From contig DATLXN010000043.1 in the NCBI GenBank assembly GCA_035575715.1, positions 62,001 through 126,000 of the forward strand: a stretch of DNA of 64,000 nt. The letters are read 5' to 3'. Shown in pieces: positions 51,786 through 60,659 of the stretch; within the stretch, counting starts at the first letter, position 1; each line of letters starts with the position of its first letter. The translations under genes were made by a program, and so were the position numbers. The stretch comes from JACCSI01 sp035575715 (GTDB lineage Bacteria; Acidobacteriota; Vicinamibacteria; Vicinamibacterales; UBA2999). The notes under the pieces are model-generated. The model saw only the letters and a list, made by a program, of their open reading frames with translations, did not search any database and had not been told where the DNA came from.

Positions 51786-52259
51786 GTGGCCCGCACGCAT
51801 TGCAGCATTAACGCTTTCATACTTTCCTGCATCGCCGTCCTCGCCATCGGCGCTGTCACGGCGTGTGAGAACACCGCTCGGGGCTTGAAGGAAGACGCGA
51901 GCAAAGCAGAAGTAGAAACGCGTGACGAGCGGGCCCAGGCGAAAGAAACTGCCAAAGAGCTCGGGGCGCAAGCCGGTGCTGCGGCCAGTCGCGCCGCTGG
52001 CGCTGCGGCCATTGCCGGCGAAGCACTTGCGGAACGAGCTGGTGCGTTGAAGGAAACGGTCGATGTGAAGACGGCCCTGATGGCCGATGCGTCAGTCGAC
52101 GCCTCGCGGATCGATGTCGACACCGACTCACGCACCCGCACGATTACCTTGAATGGCTATGCACCCAACGCCGGGGAGCGGGACAAGGCCGAAGTGATTG
52201 CCAAGGCACACGCGGACGGCTTCAAGGTGGTCAACAACATCACCGTCTCACCCCGTTAG
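51786..52259 (+). CDS. secreted entericidin-like/BON-domain protein (paralogue)
   Basis: 157 residues. Signal sequence FILSCIAVLAIGAVTACEN, then NTARGLKEDASKAEVETRDERAQAKE, very close to the other copy's NTAEGVKKDAAEAKVETADERAKA. The Ala-rich helix is longer here. A BON domain (~92-157; VDVKTALMADASVDASRIDVD) ends the protein. AGGAGG lies 6 nt before GTG 51786. The same promoter type, signal, architecture and gene neighbourhood indicate a recent duplication with coordinated control. Confidence 0.8.
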   Translation: MARTHCSINAFILSCIAVLAIGAVTACENTARGLKEDASKAEVETRDERAQAKETAKELGAQAGAAASRAAGAAAIAGEALAERAGALKETVDVKTALMADASVDASRIDVDTDSRTRTITLNGYAPNAGERDKAEVIAKAHADGFKVVNNITVSPR

Positions 52260-52270
52260 CGACCAAGGGT

Positions 52271-53857
52271 TTACGAGTAGGCGGTTCCGACCATCATCCG
52301 TTTGATCCGCAACCACGGCGAGCCATGTGACGGGTGGTTAATCTGCACCGGCTGACCCTTCGCGTCGCCGGTCGTTCCGAACATCTGCCAGGACTCTTTT
52401 CCAGACACCGCATCGAGATTGGCCCAGAAGTCGGTGGTGATGGCGTTGTAGGTCACGTCGCTCACCATCCGCACCTTCTTGCCATTCTTCACTTCCCAGA
52501 ACGCGTCCCCGCCAAACTGACCGTTGAACCGCTGCTGATCGATCGAGTAGCTGCCGCGACCATCGATCAGCACGCCGTCCTTGGTGTCGGCGATGATTTC
52601 TTCCGGCGTCGGTGACCCTGGCGGGCCGGCATCGACATGCACGTTGGGCATGCGCAGAAACGGATAGTTCCGCCATGATGTCGCGAAGGTGCAACCGCGG
52701 GACTCTTTCTCGCCGATGTAATGCGCCGTTTCGCGGTTGGTCTGCAGTCCGACCAGAATGCCTTCGCGAATCAGCGGCCACTCCTGCGACTTCACCCCGT
52801 CATCGTCGTAGCCGACGGTGCACATGCCGCCCTCAATGGTGCGGTCGGCGGTGACGTTGAACATCTTCGAGCCGTACTTCATCTTGCCGAGGTCGCTGAT
52901 CTTGACGAAGCTCGTTCCCGCGTAATTGGCTTCGTAGCCGACGATGCGATCGAGTTCGGTGGCGTGGGCGACGATCTCGTGAATCGTCAGCATCGCGTGC
53001 GACGGGGTCATGATCAGGTCTTTGAGACCAACGCCGACCGGTGGCGCAGTGCAATGCTCGGCGGCCTCCGCGGCAATGCGCTCGACGTTTTCAAGCATCT
53101 GTCCTTCGAGCGCGATCTCGTAACCACCAGTTTTTGGCGGCACGACGAAGGTTCGCTGCTTGATCTGGTTGCCTTTGCGGGCGGTGACGCTGAAGCTCGG
53201 GAACGTTCGCCAGATCTCCTGCTCGATGACCGAGCCCTCGGAGGTCGCGAGATACTTCCATTCGAAGTCGAAGGCAATTTGCGACTGCACGCGCATCACG
53301 TCGGGCTGCTTCAGTGCGGTCTCGTTGAGTTTCATGAGAAACCCAATCTTGTCGTCGAGCGAGACGGTGTCGGGGTTGATCTGGACCGGCACCGACCAGT
53401 AATCGATGTAGCTGTCGGTCGGGGCGAGTCGTACTTCGAACCGCTTGCTCACGGCGCTGGCCTTTGCCACCTCGGTCGCCTGGGCGGTGATCTTCTTCAC
53501 CTCGTCGTCGGTGACAAACGGGCTGCTGGCAAATCCCCACACGCCGCTGTGAATCACTCGGACGCCGAAGCCGGCGCTTTCTTCACGGCCACCGCCGCCA
53601 AGTCCGCCGCCACCGCCACCGCCGACGATGCGATCGCGAACGCCGATGCTGTCACTGAGATTGCGGGTGAAGCGCACGTCGGCGTAGCTGCAGCCGAGCC
53701 GCTTGGCTTCGGTCAGCGCGATGTCCGACATGCCTTTGAATCGCGATTCGAGGACACGTGCTTTCGGCGATTGTGCGAGCAACTCGCCGACCAGGTCGCT
53801 GGCATAGAGCGCAACGCCGGTCGCGCTCAGGGTCTTGACAAAATCTCTGCGTCTCAT
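52271..53857 (-). CDS. TldD-family metallopeptidase, Tat-type N terminus (copy 1)
   Basis: 528 residues from ATG 53857 (GAGG 4 nt upstream). The N terminus MRRRDFVKTLSATGVALYA has the twin-arginine pattern RRxFxK, suggesting export of the folded enzyme; cytoplasmic TldD lacks this. The zinc motif HEIVAHATELD (HExxxH) and the C-terminal TldD blocks (GYEANYAGTSFVK, TVGYDDDGVKSQEWPLI, NGQFGGDAFWEVKNGKK) are intact. A run of glycines (GGGGGGGLGGGG, ~80-95) is unusual. TldD/TldE degrade unfolded or modified peptides, for example in microcin and PQQ-like maturation. Last gene of the moxR operon. Confidence 0.9.
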   Translation of the reverse strand: MRRRDFVKTLSATGVALYASDLVGELLAQSPKARVLESRFKGMSDIALTEAKRLGCSYADVRFTRNLSDSIGVRDRIVGGGGGGGLGGGGREESAGFGVRVIHSGVWGFASSPFVTDDEVKKITAQATEVAKASAVSKRFEVRLAPTDSYIDYWSVPVQINPDTVSLDDKIGFLMKLNETALKQPDVMRVQSQIAFDFEWKYLATSEGSVIEQEIWRTFPSFSVTARKGNQIKQRTFVVPPKTGGYEIALEGQMLENVERIAAEAAEHCTAPPVGVGLKDLIMTPSHAMLTIHEIVAHATELDRIVGYEANYAGTSFVKISDLGKMKYGSKMFNVTADRTIEGGMCTVGYDDDGVKSQEWPLIREGILVGLQTNRETAHYIGEKESRGCTFATSWRNYPFLRMPNVHVDAGPPGSPTPEEIIADTKDGVLIDGRGSYSIDQQRFNGQFGGDAFWEVKNGKKVRMVSDVTYNAITTDFWANLDAVSGKESWQMFGTTGDAKGQPVQINHPSHGSPWLRIKRMMVGTAYS

Positions 53858-53948
53858 AAAACCTCGGGTACGCACGGTTCACGGAATCGCGGAAACACCG
53901 AACTCAGCATTTTCTGGTGTGCTGCCGCGCTGCCGTGCACTGGCCGTC

Positions 53949-55304
53949 TCAGACAGCCGGGGAAATCGACGTCATCGTGAAATCTTCGATCTTCATCGGC
54001 GGCACTAGGGCGGTGCCCGGATTGTCGTAGGCCTCGCCGGTATGCATCGGCACCGGCCGGCCGAGCATCGTGATGTTGTTGAACCCAACCGCTGGTGATT
54101 CATTCCAACGGAAATTCTGAACTGGCGCCACGATTTCTCCGTTCTCGATCAGGAACAGGCCGTCGCGCGTCATCCCGGTATTGAGGAGCGTTTGATTGTC
54201 GACGCCGCGGATGTACCAAAAAAAGCTGACCAGCAAACCACGTTTGGTCGACTTGATCATCTCGTCGACCGTGGACGTGCCGCCTTCCATCACCAGGCTC
54301 ATGCCCGGCTGTGTGCCGGTCGGTTCCTTTTTCTGTCGCATCGCCCAGTAGCGGTCGTAAAACAGGTTCTTGACGACGCCCTTTTCGACCCAGGTCATGC
54401 TCTTGGCGGCGAGTCCATCTTGACCGATTGGCGTCTGCCGCAGGACCGGGTTGCCGATCTCGCTGCGCAGGGTAAAGTTGTCGCCGAACACCTTCTCACC
54501 GATTCGCGTCGTGCCGCGTTCCTTGCCGCTCATAAAGCTGCGGCCTTCTTCGGCGGCGCGGGCGTTGAGCGAGCCCAGCACCAGTGACAGAAAACGCGCC
54601 GCCGGTCGCGGTTCGAGGATGACGGTGTAGTTGCCTGGTTCGATGGCCCGCGGCTTGCGCGACCGCAGCCCTTTATCGGCGGCGATTTCGGTGAGCATCT
54701 TCGCGTCGATGTTGCGGACGTCCTTGACGCCGGTCGTGCCCGCCCACCCGGAGCCGGTTTGATCCGGCGTGCGGCAGGTCAGAATGAAACTCGCCTCGGC
54801 GTAACGAAAGTACCCGAACAGCCCCTCCGAATTGGCAATCGCGTCGGTCCAGTGCAGTTTCGGAATGTAGCCGGCGCCGAGGACGCCCTTCTTCTCGCAG
54901 ATGTCGGTGCTCGCCTTGACCATCGCTGCACGTTCAGCGGGGCCGAAGTCCGCCGTCGCCGGCAACACCGCGTCGACTTCGACGTAGTTCTGCGGCGGTT
55001 TGACCGGCATCATCAGTTCCGGGTTTTCCGGCTTGCGCCTGGCCAGTTCCTGCACCTGATCGATGGTCCGCTTCAGCGAAGCATCATCAAATTGGTGGGT
55101 GGTCGCCGCCGCACTGCGCTGCCCGTAATACACCGTGATCGACACTTCCTGATCGTGTTCGATCAGATTGGCGGTGATGCTGGAGTTGGCAAAGCGCGTC
55201 GCCGACCGCTCGCCTCCAGAAAAACGGACCTCGACGGCGTCCGCCTTACACATGTTCAGCACCTTGTCGGTGATCTGCTTGACCTGGTCGCGTGAATAAC
55301 TCAT
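53949..55304 (-). CDS. TldE/PmbA-family protein
   Basis: 451 residues from ATG 55304. It lacks the HExxxH motif, as TldE subunits do; the family body (DAVEVRFSGGERSATRFANSS, the SFMSGKERGTTRIGEKVF region and RGLLVSFFWYIRGVDNQTL) is clear. In E. coli TldE pairs with TldD to form the active heterodimer. No signal peptide or twin-arginine motif is seen at this start, nor in the longer open frame to 55454, so its compartment differs on paper from that of both TldD copies. It sits between the two tldD genes. Confidence 0.9.
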   Translation of the reverse strand: MSYSRDQVKQITDKVLNMCKADAVEVRFSGGERSATRFANSSITANLIEHDQEVSITVYYGQRSAAATTHQFDDASLKRTIDQVQELARRKPENPELMMPVKPPQNYVEVDAVLPATADFGPAERAAMVKASTDICEKKGVLGAGYIPKLHWTDAIANSEGLFGYFRYAEASFILTCRTPDQTGSGWAGTTGVKDVRNIDAKMLTEIAADKGLRSRKPRAIEPGNYTVILEPRPAARFLSLVLGSLNARAAEEGRSFMSGKERGTTRIGEKVFGDNFTLRSEIGNPVLRQTPIGQDGLAAKSMTWVEKGVVKNLFYDRYWAMRQKKEPTGTQPGMSLVMEGGTSTVDEMIKSTKRGLLVSFFWYIRGVDNQTLLNTGMTRDGLFLIENGEIVAPVQNFRWNESPAVGFNNITMLGRPVPMHTGEAYDNPGTALVPPMKIEDFTMTSISPAV

Positions 55305-55333
55305 GGCTGGTAACTTGACCCTGTGAACGTGAA

Positions 55334-56926
55334 CTACGAGAATGCGGCGCCGACCATGACTCGACGAATGAGAATTGGCGACGACCCATGTGAAGGACGA
55401 TTGGACTGCACCGGCTGGCCTTTGGCGTCGCCACCCATGCCGTGGTGTTCCCACGTGTCGGGCGGACCGACGGCGTCGAGATTGGCCCAGAAGTCCGTGG
55501 TGATCGCGTTGTAGGTGAAGTCGGTCACCATCCGCGTCTTCTTGCCGTTCTTGATCTCCCAGAACGCGTCGCCGCCGAACTGGCCGTTGTAACGCTGCTG
55601 ATCGATCGAGAAACTGCCCTGCCCTTCGACCAGCACACCGTCCTTGACGTCGCCAATCATCTGGTCAACGGTGGGCGACCCCATCGGACCGGCTTCCATC
55701 TGGATGTTGGGCATGCGCAGGAACGGATAGTTGCGCCAGTGGTTGGCGAAAGTACAGCCGCGCGAGAAGGTCTCGCCGATGTAATGCGCGGTCTCGCGGT
55801 TGGTCTGCAAGCCGACCAGGATGCCGTCCCGAATGATCGGCCACTTCTGCGCTTCGACCCCATCATCGTCGTAACCCACCGTGGATGCGCCACCCGGGTG
55901 CGTGCGGTCGGCGGTAATGTTGAGCAGCTTCGATCCGTATTTCAGCTTGCCCAGATCCTTAAGCGTCACAAAGCTCGTGCCGGCGTAATTCGCTTCGTAA
56001 CCGACGATGCGATCGAGCTCGGTTGGGTGGGCGATGATCTCGTGAATGGTCAGCGCCGAATGTGACGGCATCAGGATTAAATCCTTCAGCCCGTTAGCCA
56101 CGGGTTTGGCCATCGCGTGCTCGACAGCTTCCGCTGCGACCCGATCCGCATTACCGACTAAGTCGCTCTCGAGGACAAACTCCCAGCCCCGGGTTTGCGT
56201 GCCGGGATTGTAGGTGCGTGTTTTGACGACGCCGTCCTTGCGCGCGGTCGCGCTCATGCTGCAAGCGGTGAAGTAGTTGACCTGCTCAATGTATGAGCCC
56301 TCGCTGGTGGCGAGGAACTTCCACTCGTAATTGACGTTGGCGGCTGCGTTGGCAAATGGAATGTCCGGGTGTTTCTGCATCCGCACAGTCGCGTCGACGA
56401 GCAGCTGGATCTTGTCCTCGAGCGATACCGTCCACGGGTCGACTGTGACCGGTGTTTGCCAGAAGGTATCGAACGGTTTCACCGGCGCCAGCCGCACGTC
56501 AAACTTCTTCGACATCGCGCTCGCCTTCGCCACGTCGGTGGCGATCGCAACGATGCGTTTGATCTCTTCCGGGCCGACAGTCGGGCTGCTGGCGAATCCC
56601 CAGACGCCGCTGTGGATGACGCGAACGCCAAAGCCGTAGGTGTCTTCGTCGCCGAACTGCCCGAAGCCGATATTGCCCGACGTCGTCAACCGGCCGTTGC
56701 GCACGGCGATCCCGTTGGAGCGATTCAAGGTGAAGCGAATATCGGCATACGAGCAGCCGAGACGCCGTGCTTCACGCAATGCATCATCGGACCAGTTGCG
56801 GTACTTTGGATCGTTGATCGGTGGAAACGGGCTCGTCGCTTGCCGAGCGGCCAGGATCGATGGACCCAGACCGAGACCAATCGCACCGAGCCCAACTGCG
56901 CGGGTAAATTCGCGGCGCGTTTGCAT
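55334..56926 (-). CDS. TldD-family metallopeptidase, Tat-type N terminus (copy 2)
   Basis: 530 residues. The N terminus MQTRREFTRAVGLGAIGLGL continues to a possible AxA-like cleavage area (LAARQA) and is a good Tat signal (RREFTR followed by a Gly-rich hydrophobic stretch). The zinc motif is HEIIAHPTELD, with the same GYEANYAGTSFV, TVGYDDDGVEAQKWPII and NGQFGGDAFWEIKNGKK blocks as copy 1. The two copies are similar along their whole length, so they are a duplication flanking tldE. It starts 8 bp after the upstream gene's stop. Confidence 0.92.
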   Translation of the reverse strand: MQTRREFTRAVGLGAIGLGLGPSILAARQATSPFPPINDPKYRNWSDDALREARRLGCSYADIRFTLNRSNGIAVRNGRLTTSGNIGFGQFGDEDTYGFGVRVIHSGVWGFASSPTVGPEEIKRIVAIATDVAKASAMSKKFDVRLAPVKPFDTFWQTPVTVDPWTVSLEDKIQLLVDATVRMQKHPDIPFANAAANVNYEWKFLATSEGSYIEQVNYFTACSMSATARKDGVVKTRTYNPGTQTRGWEFVLESDLVGNADRVAAEAVEHAMAKPVANGLKDLILMPSHSALTIHEIIAHPTELDRIVGYEANYAGTSFVTLKDLGKLKYGSKLLNITADRTHPGGASTVGYDDDGVEAQKWPIIRDGILVGLQTNRETAHYIGETFSRGCTFANHWRNYPFLRMPNIQMEAGPMGSPTVDQMIGDVKDGVLVEGQGSFSIDQQRYNGQFGGDAFWEIKNGKKTRMVTDFTYNAITTDFWANLDAVGPPDTWEHHGMGGDAKGQPVQSNRPSHGSSPILIRRVMVGAAFS

Positions 56927-56934
56927 GGTTTACT

Positions 56935-58635
56935 CTACCTCAGGCCATCCCGCCGTCGCAGCCACCACTCGGCACACAAACACGCGGCAAATGGAATGAT
57001 CCAGAGCGGCGATCGCATCGCGTGCGTCTCGACACGCCGTCGCTGATTCGGCACGTGCTGGATGGCCCGGGCAACAAGGGGCGCGAGATCGTACGAGTCG
57101 ACGAGGAGGCCGCCGTGCGCCGCAATGGCGCCATCGAGGCCTGATCGACTTGATGCGGTCGTGAACTCGTCCGTGACCAGCACCGCGCTGGTGGTGACCA
57201 AGGTCGCGGGCGTCGTGATCGACGCACGCACCTCGCACAACCCGGTCCCCACCGGTGCCAGGACCCCACGAAACACCGTCGGCCGGCCAGTTGGCCACAT
57301 GCGCACCGGCTGCGCCGGCGCCTCCGGGCACTGCACCTCCGCCGAAGTGGACATCGACGCGGGTGGCGCCTCGATCGCCCGCCATTCCAGCGTCAACTCG
57401 GTGGACCCGCCGGGTGGCAACACCGTCTGCGCGGGGCGCACCACGAGCGTGTCGCCCGCCGCAGACCCCGCGTCGGCGACCAGCGCCGACCAGAATCTCC
57501 CGAATTGCTGATCGCGATGCTGCCAGGCGTCGAGCGCACCAAACGCAATGACTCGTCCCCGTCCAATTGCGCGACTGGCAATCACCGGACTGCCGTCGAT
57601 CGATTCGACGGTGGACACATCGTCGGCTGCGGTGAAGACGACGAATTCCGCTGCGCGAATCCCGCCAAGGTTCGCCGGCTGGGCGCGACGCGCAGTCAGG
57701 CGACCTTTCGGGAGAAGTGCAGCGATCGGCCCTGATGGTGGGCCATCGAGCAGCACAATCAAGGATCCGCCGCGAAGGGCGACGAATCGGCGCAACAGCA
57801 ACACGTCGGCTGCCGAGACCGCCGACGCCCCGCCGACGATCACCGTGCGCACATCGTCGAGGGCGGCACGCGTCAGCGTTGGAGCTGGGCCGCGCGAGAC
57901 GGCCAGTGCGGGCGCCAACCGCGTTTGACCAGTGACCGTCACGCGAGGATCCTGCGCCAGGGCGCGCCGCACGAAGGTGCCAAGCCACGTGGCCTGCGGC
58001 TCGTAAATCAGCACTCGCGACCGCTCGGCGTGGACCATGACGCCGAGATCGGCAGCATCGCCTTCCCCACCTCCCCCATCGATCACGGTGATTCGCAGAC
58101 GACGCGCACCGGCGGCGAGGGGCGACCATTCGACCGGCACGATGGCCGACGTGCTCGCGCCTGACCACTCATGGCGGGTCTCGCCCACGACGACCCCGTC
58201 ATCGACCACTCGTACGACGGACAACCCGGGCACCCGCACCGCGCGCAGGGACACGTTGATGAGACCACCGCCGTGCACATGAGTATCTGAAGGGGCGACC
58301 GCGTCAGTGATCACGACGTCTGACTCCGGCTTCACGCGGACACCACCCAGAACGGCAGCCCCCGCCGTCAACCGCTGCGGCGGGTCGCCGTTCGAAATGA
58401 CGATGCAGCTGCCGGCGGACGGACAGGCGGCGGCGTTACCGTCTGGTCGCGTCGAAAGGGTGGCCACTTCATAGGACGGGGAAAGTGCCGCTGCCAGACG
58501 CGCTGCCGAATCCGACTGAGCGAGCGAGACAATGGTCAGTGACGGAGTGACGGGAACATCGCGGGTCACGCGTGGGTCAACCATCGCGGCGAAGGCGATG
58601 GCGATGGCGACCAGCCGCAGCACGCGTCTGGTCAT
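56935..58635 (-). CDS. membrane-anchored extracytoplasmic protein of the moxR operon
   Basis: 566 residues. An N-terminal hydrophobic stretch (LRLVAIAIAFAAMVDPRV) and a C-terminal membrane segment (LWIIPFAACLCAEWWLRRR) bracket a large domain that should face outward. It contains ARRLRITVIDGGG and a Rossmann-like part (SRVLIYEPQATWLGTFVRRAL, VRTVIVGGASAVSAADVLLL, GGSLIVLLDG) resembling the glutamine-amidotransferase-like domain found in proteins of MoxR/BatA clusters; the resemblance is by pattern only. 4-bp overlap with the upstream DUF4175-like gene. The function is unknown. Confidence 0.65.
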   Translation of the reverse strand: MTRRVLRLVAIAIAFAAMVDPRVTRDVPVTPSLTIVSLAQSDSAARLAAALSPSYEVATLSTRPDGNAAACPSAGSCIVISNGDPPQRLTAGAAVLGGVRVKPESDVVITDAVAPSDTHVHGGGLINVSLRAVRVPGLSVVRVVDDGVVVGETRHEWSGASTSAIVPVEWSPLAAGARRLRITVIDGGGGEGDAADLGVMVHAERSRVLIYEPQATWLGTFVRRALAQDPRVTVTGQTRLAPALAVSRGPAPTLTRAALDDVRTVIVGGASAVSAADVLLLRRFVALRGGSLIVLLDGPPSGPIAALLPKGRLTARRAQPANLGGIRAAEFVVFTAADDVSTVESIDGSPVIASRAIGRGRVIAFGALDAWQHRDQQFGRFWSALVADAGSAAGDTLVVRPAQTVLPPGGSTELTLEWRAIEAPPASMSTSAEVQCPEAPAQPVRMWPTGRPTVFRGVLAPVGTGLCEVRASITTPATLVTTSAVLVTDEFTTASSRSGLDGAIAAHGGLLVDSYDLAPLVARAIQHVPNQRRRVETHAMRSPLWIIPFAACLCAEWWLRRRDGLR

Positions 58636-60659
58636 CGCTGCCTGCCTTCCTGCGCCATGCGTCCACGTAACGGATCGCTCGAGATACGTCCAAGTGGGCT
58701 CGCCGGCAGACGAGCACGGATGACACCCGCGAGATAGGTCTGCGCTGTCTTCGCGGCTTCAATCCGCGCCGGCATCGGTGCCGCCGAGGCCAGGGTCGCG
58801 ACCGCCTTGCGCAGTAGCTCTGATGATGGATCGATGCTCAGAATGCGTGACGCCAGTGCGGCATCAAGTCCGGAGCCGACGTGGATCGCCCGTGCCAACT
58901 CACTCAGGACGGCGCGAGTGGCGGCGACGGCAGGGTCGTGCAGGGTCTGATCCGGCAGGTGCACGGTGGAGGCGGCCGCTGTGCGATCGCCCGTCAGCCG
59001 CCGAGTCAGATCGATTCGCGCCCGCTCCGGTAAGGCGCGCAGTAGATAGCGTCGCCGGTCGAACGCCCGCTGCAACGCGCGCAGCGCGGCTCTTTCAAAG
59101 ACCAGCGCTTGCGCCGTATCGCTGGCGTTGAGACGCGCCTCTGCCCGAGACATCTCACGGATGGCGCTGAGCAACTCGACTTGCGCCGCGTTCTCCTGGC
59201 GCCCTTCTGCCAGTTCGTGGGCGTGTTCGGCTTCCGCCACTTCGTCGGCGACCTCACCGCCGGTCATAAACACGAACTCGGCCTTGACCATTCGCTGCTC
59301 AATCGCCAGGAGCCGCGCCTGTTCCTCGACCGCTCCTGCGGGCAACTTCTCGCGTTGCGCGTGCAGCCGCTCGGTCTTGATGATCACCATCTGCTGGCTG
59401 ATACCTTGCCGATCGCGTTGGTCGGGAACAGCGAAGCCGGTCGATGCCGCGCCGGCAAGTCGACCCACTTCGATCAGAAAGGATTCTGACGTCGCCGGGT
59501 CCGCACTCGGTTTGCGATCAGCCGCCACGGCACGATAGACGAGCGTGTCGCCGTCGCCCATCTTGAACTGCTCGAGCGCCAGCGTGGCCCGGCCCCGCCA
59601 CTCGCCGTCACTGGCCCGGGCGATGACCACCGGTACCACGCCTTCTTCAAACGTGAACGTCTCGCCCGAGCCGGCGACGCGGGTGTAGCGCAGGTTCAGC
59701 GAGGACAATGCGAAATCGTCGCGCGCCTCGATCTCCACCGCCACCCGGCCGGTACCATCGCCGAAGATCAGATCCTTCGCTGGCGCTGTGATCCGCACCA
59801 GCGGTCGACGATCGGGTTCGACCTCGACTTGTAGCAGGCGATCGGCAGGGCGCTGGGGAGAGGATGCTCTCGCCTGTACCAGCAAAATCCGCGATTGCGC
59901 CGCGGTGAACTGGTAGATGCTGCGATCACCGACGATCTCGAACACGATCGGTGGCTGGCCGGCTTCGGCGACCTGCACCGACCCGGTCCGCGCCATCTCC
60001 AGCCGGATGCGGCTGCCCTCCACCGCGGTCACGTGCGTCGGGTCGGCAAACGCGCGCTCGGCACCCCCGGTGTAGGCGGGCGGGGTGATCACGACCCGCA
60101 ATTCCCCTGGCACGGGCGGCGACTCCGAGGCACTGGTCCCGCCGGCGTTGGTCGTCAACATCCGCGAGACAACCACGCGCGGCGCCATCACGATGAGGGT
60201 GACGGCAAAGGCGATCGCCGCGCTCGCAAAGGTCACCGGCCACTTCATCGATTGCAGCGCCCGCGGTTCAATGGCGCGAAGGCGCGCCGCCGCGTGGGTG
60301 AACAACGCGCCGTCGATCAGCGGATGAAGCGAGCGCGCGGGCAACGCCTCAGCCGCGGTGATGACAAGGTTCTGCAGCCCCGGGATGCGGGTTTCAACCA
60401 CCGCGGCGACGTGTGACAGCGTGTCGCGGCGCCACTGGGTCCACAGTGACACTCCTGCGACCAATGCGAAAATGGCGGCGGCCGCGATTCGTGCGGTGCC
60501 GGCTTCCGCACCAGTCGTGATGGCGCTGGCGGTCATCACCCCTGCCGCGGCGGCCCAGAGGCCCACCGTTGTGACGATTTTCGCCAGGCGCAACTGCCGT
60601 CGGTAAGCGGCGAGCCTCGCGCCGACCTCAGTCCGCGCCGCGCTCGACGCGTCAACCAC
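58632..60659 (-). CDS. DUF4175-like membrane protein
   Basis: 675 residues: two membrane segments (~25-70; IVTTVGLWAAAAGVMTASA and ARIAAAAIFALVAGVSLW), a third at ~143-163, then a long extracytoplasmic part (PPVPGELRVVITPPAYTGG, RRPLVRITAPAKDLIFGDG, DDFALSSLNLRYTRV) that matches DUF4175-type proteins, and a C-terminal helical region (LHAQREKLPAGAVEEQARLLAIEQRM). Such proteins are common partners of MoxR-DUF58-BatA but have no known activity. Overlaps the batA-like gene by 8 bp and the next gene by 4 bp. Confidence 0.75.
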   Translation of the reverse strand: MVDASSAARTEVGARLAAYRRQLRLAKIVTTVGLWAAAAGVMTASAITTGAEAGTARIAAAAIFALVAGVSLWTQWRRDTLSHVAAVVETRIPGLQNLVITAAEALPARSLHPLIDGALFTHAAARLRAIEPRALQSMKWPVTFASAAIAFAVTLIVMAPRVVVSRMLTTNAGGTSASESPPVPGELRVVITPPAYTGGAERAFADPTHVTAVEGSRIRLEMARTGSVQVAEAGQPPIVFEIVGDRSIYQFTAAQSRILLVQARASSPQRPADRLLQVEVEPDRRPLVRITAPAKDLIFGDGTGRVAVEIEARDDFALSSLNLRYTRVAGSGETFTFEEGVVPVVIARASDGEWRGRATLALEQFKMGDGDTLVYRAVAADRKPSADPATSESFLIEVGRLAGAASTGFAVPDQRDRQGISQQMVIIKTERLHAQREKLPAGAVEEQARLLAIEQRMVKAEFVFMTGGEVADEVAEAEHAHELAEGRQENAAQVELLSAIREMSRAEARLNASDTAQALVFERAALRALQRAFDRRRYLLRALPERARIDLTRRLTGDRTAAASTVHLPDQTLHDPAVAATRAVLSELARAIHVGSGLDAALASRILSIDPSSELLRKAVATLASAAPMPARIEAAKTAQTYLAGVIRARLPASPLGRISSDPLRGRMAQEGRQR

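Noticed and set aside
52721..53980. 419-codon open frame on the plus strand
   Set aside because: Shadow of the TldD copy 1 gene; no recognisable protein features.
56930..58168. 412-codon minus-strand frame
   Set aside because: Overlaps the membrane-anchored protein gene (56935-58635) in another frame; low-complexity Arg/Ala composition typical of high-GC shadow frames.
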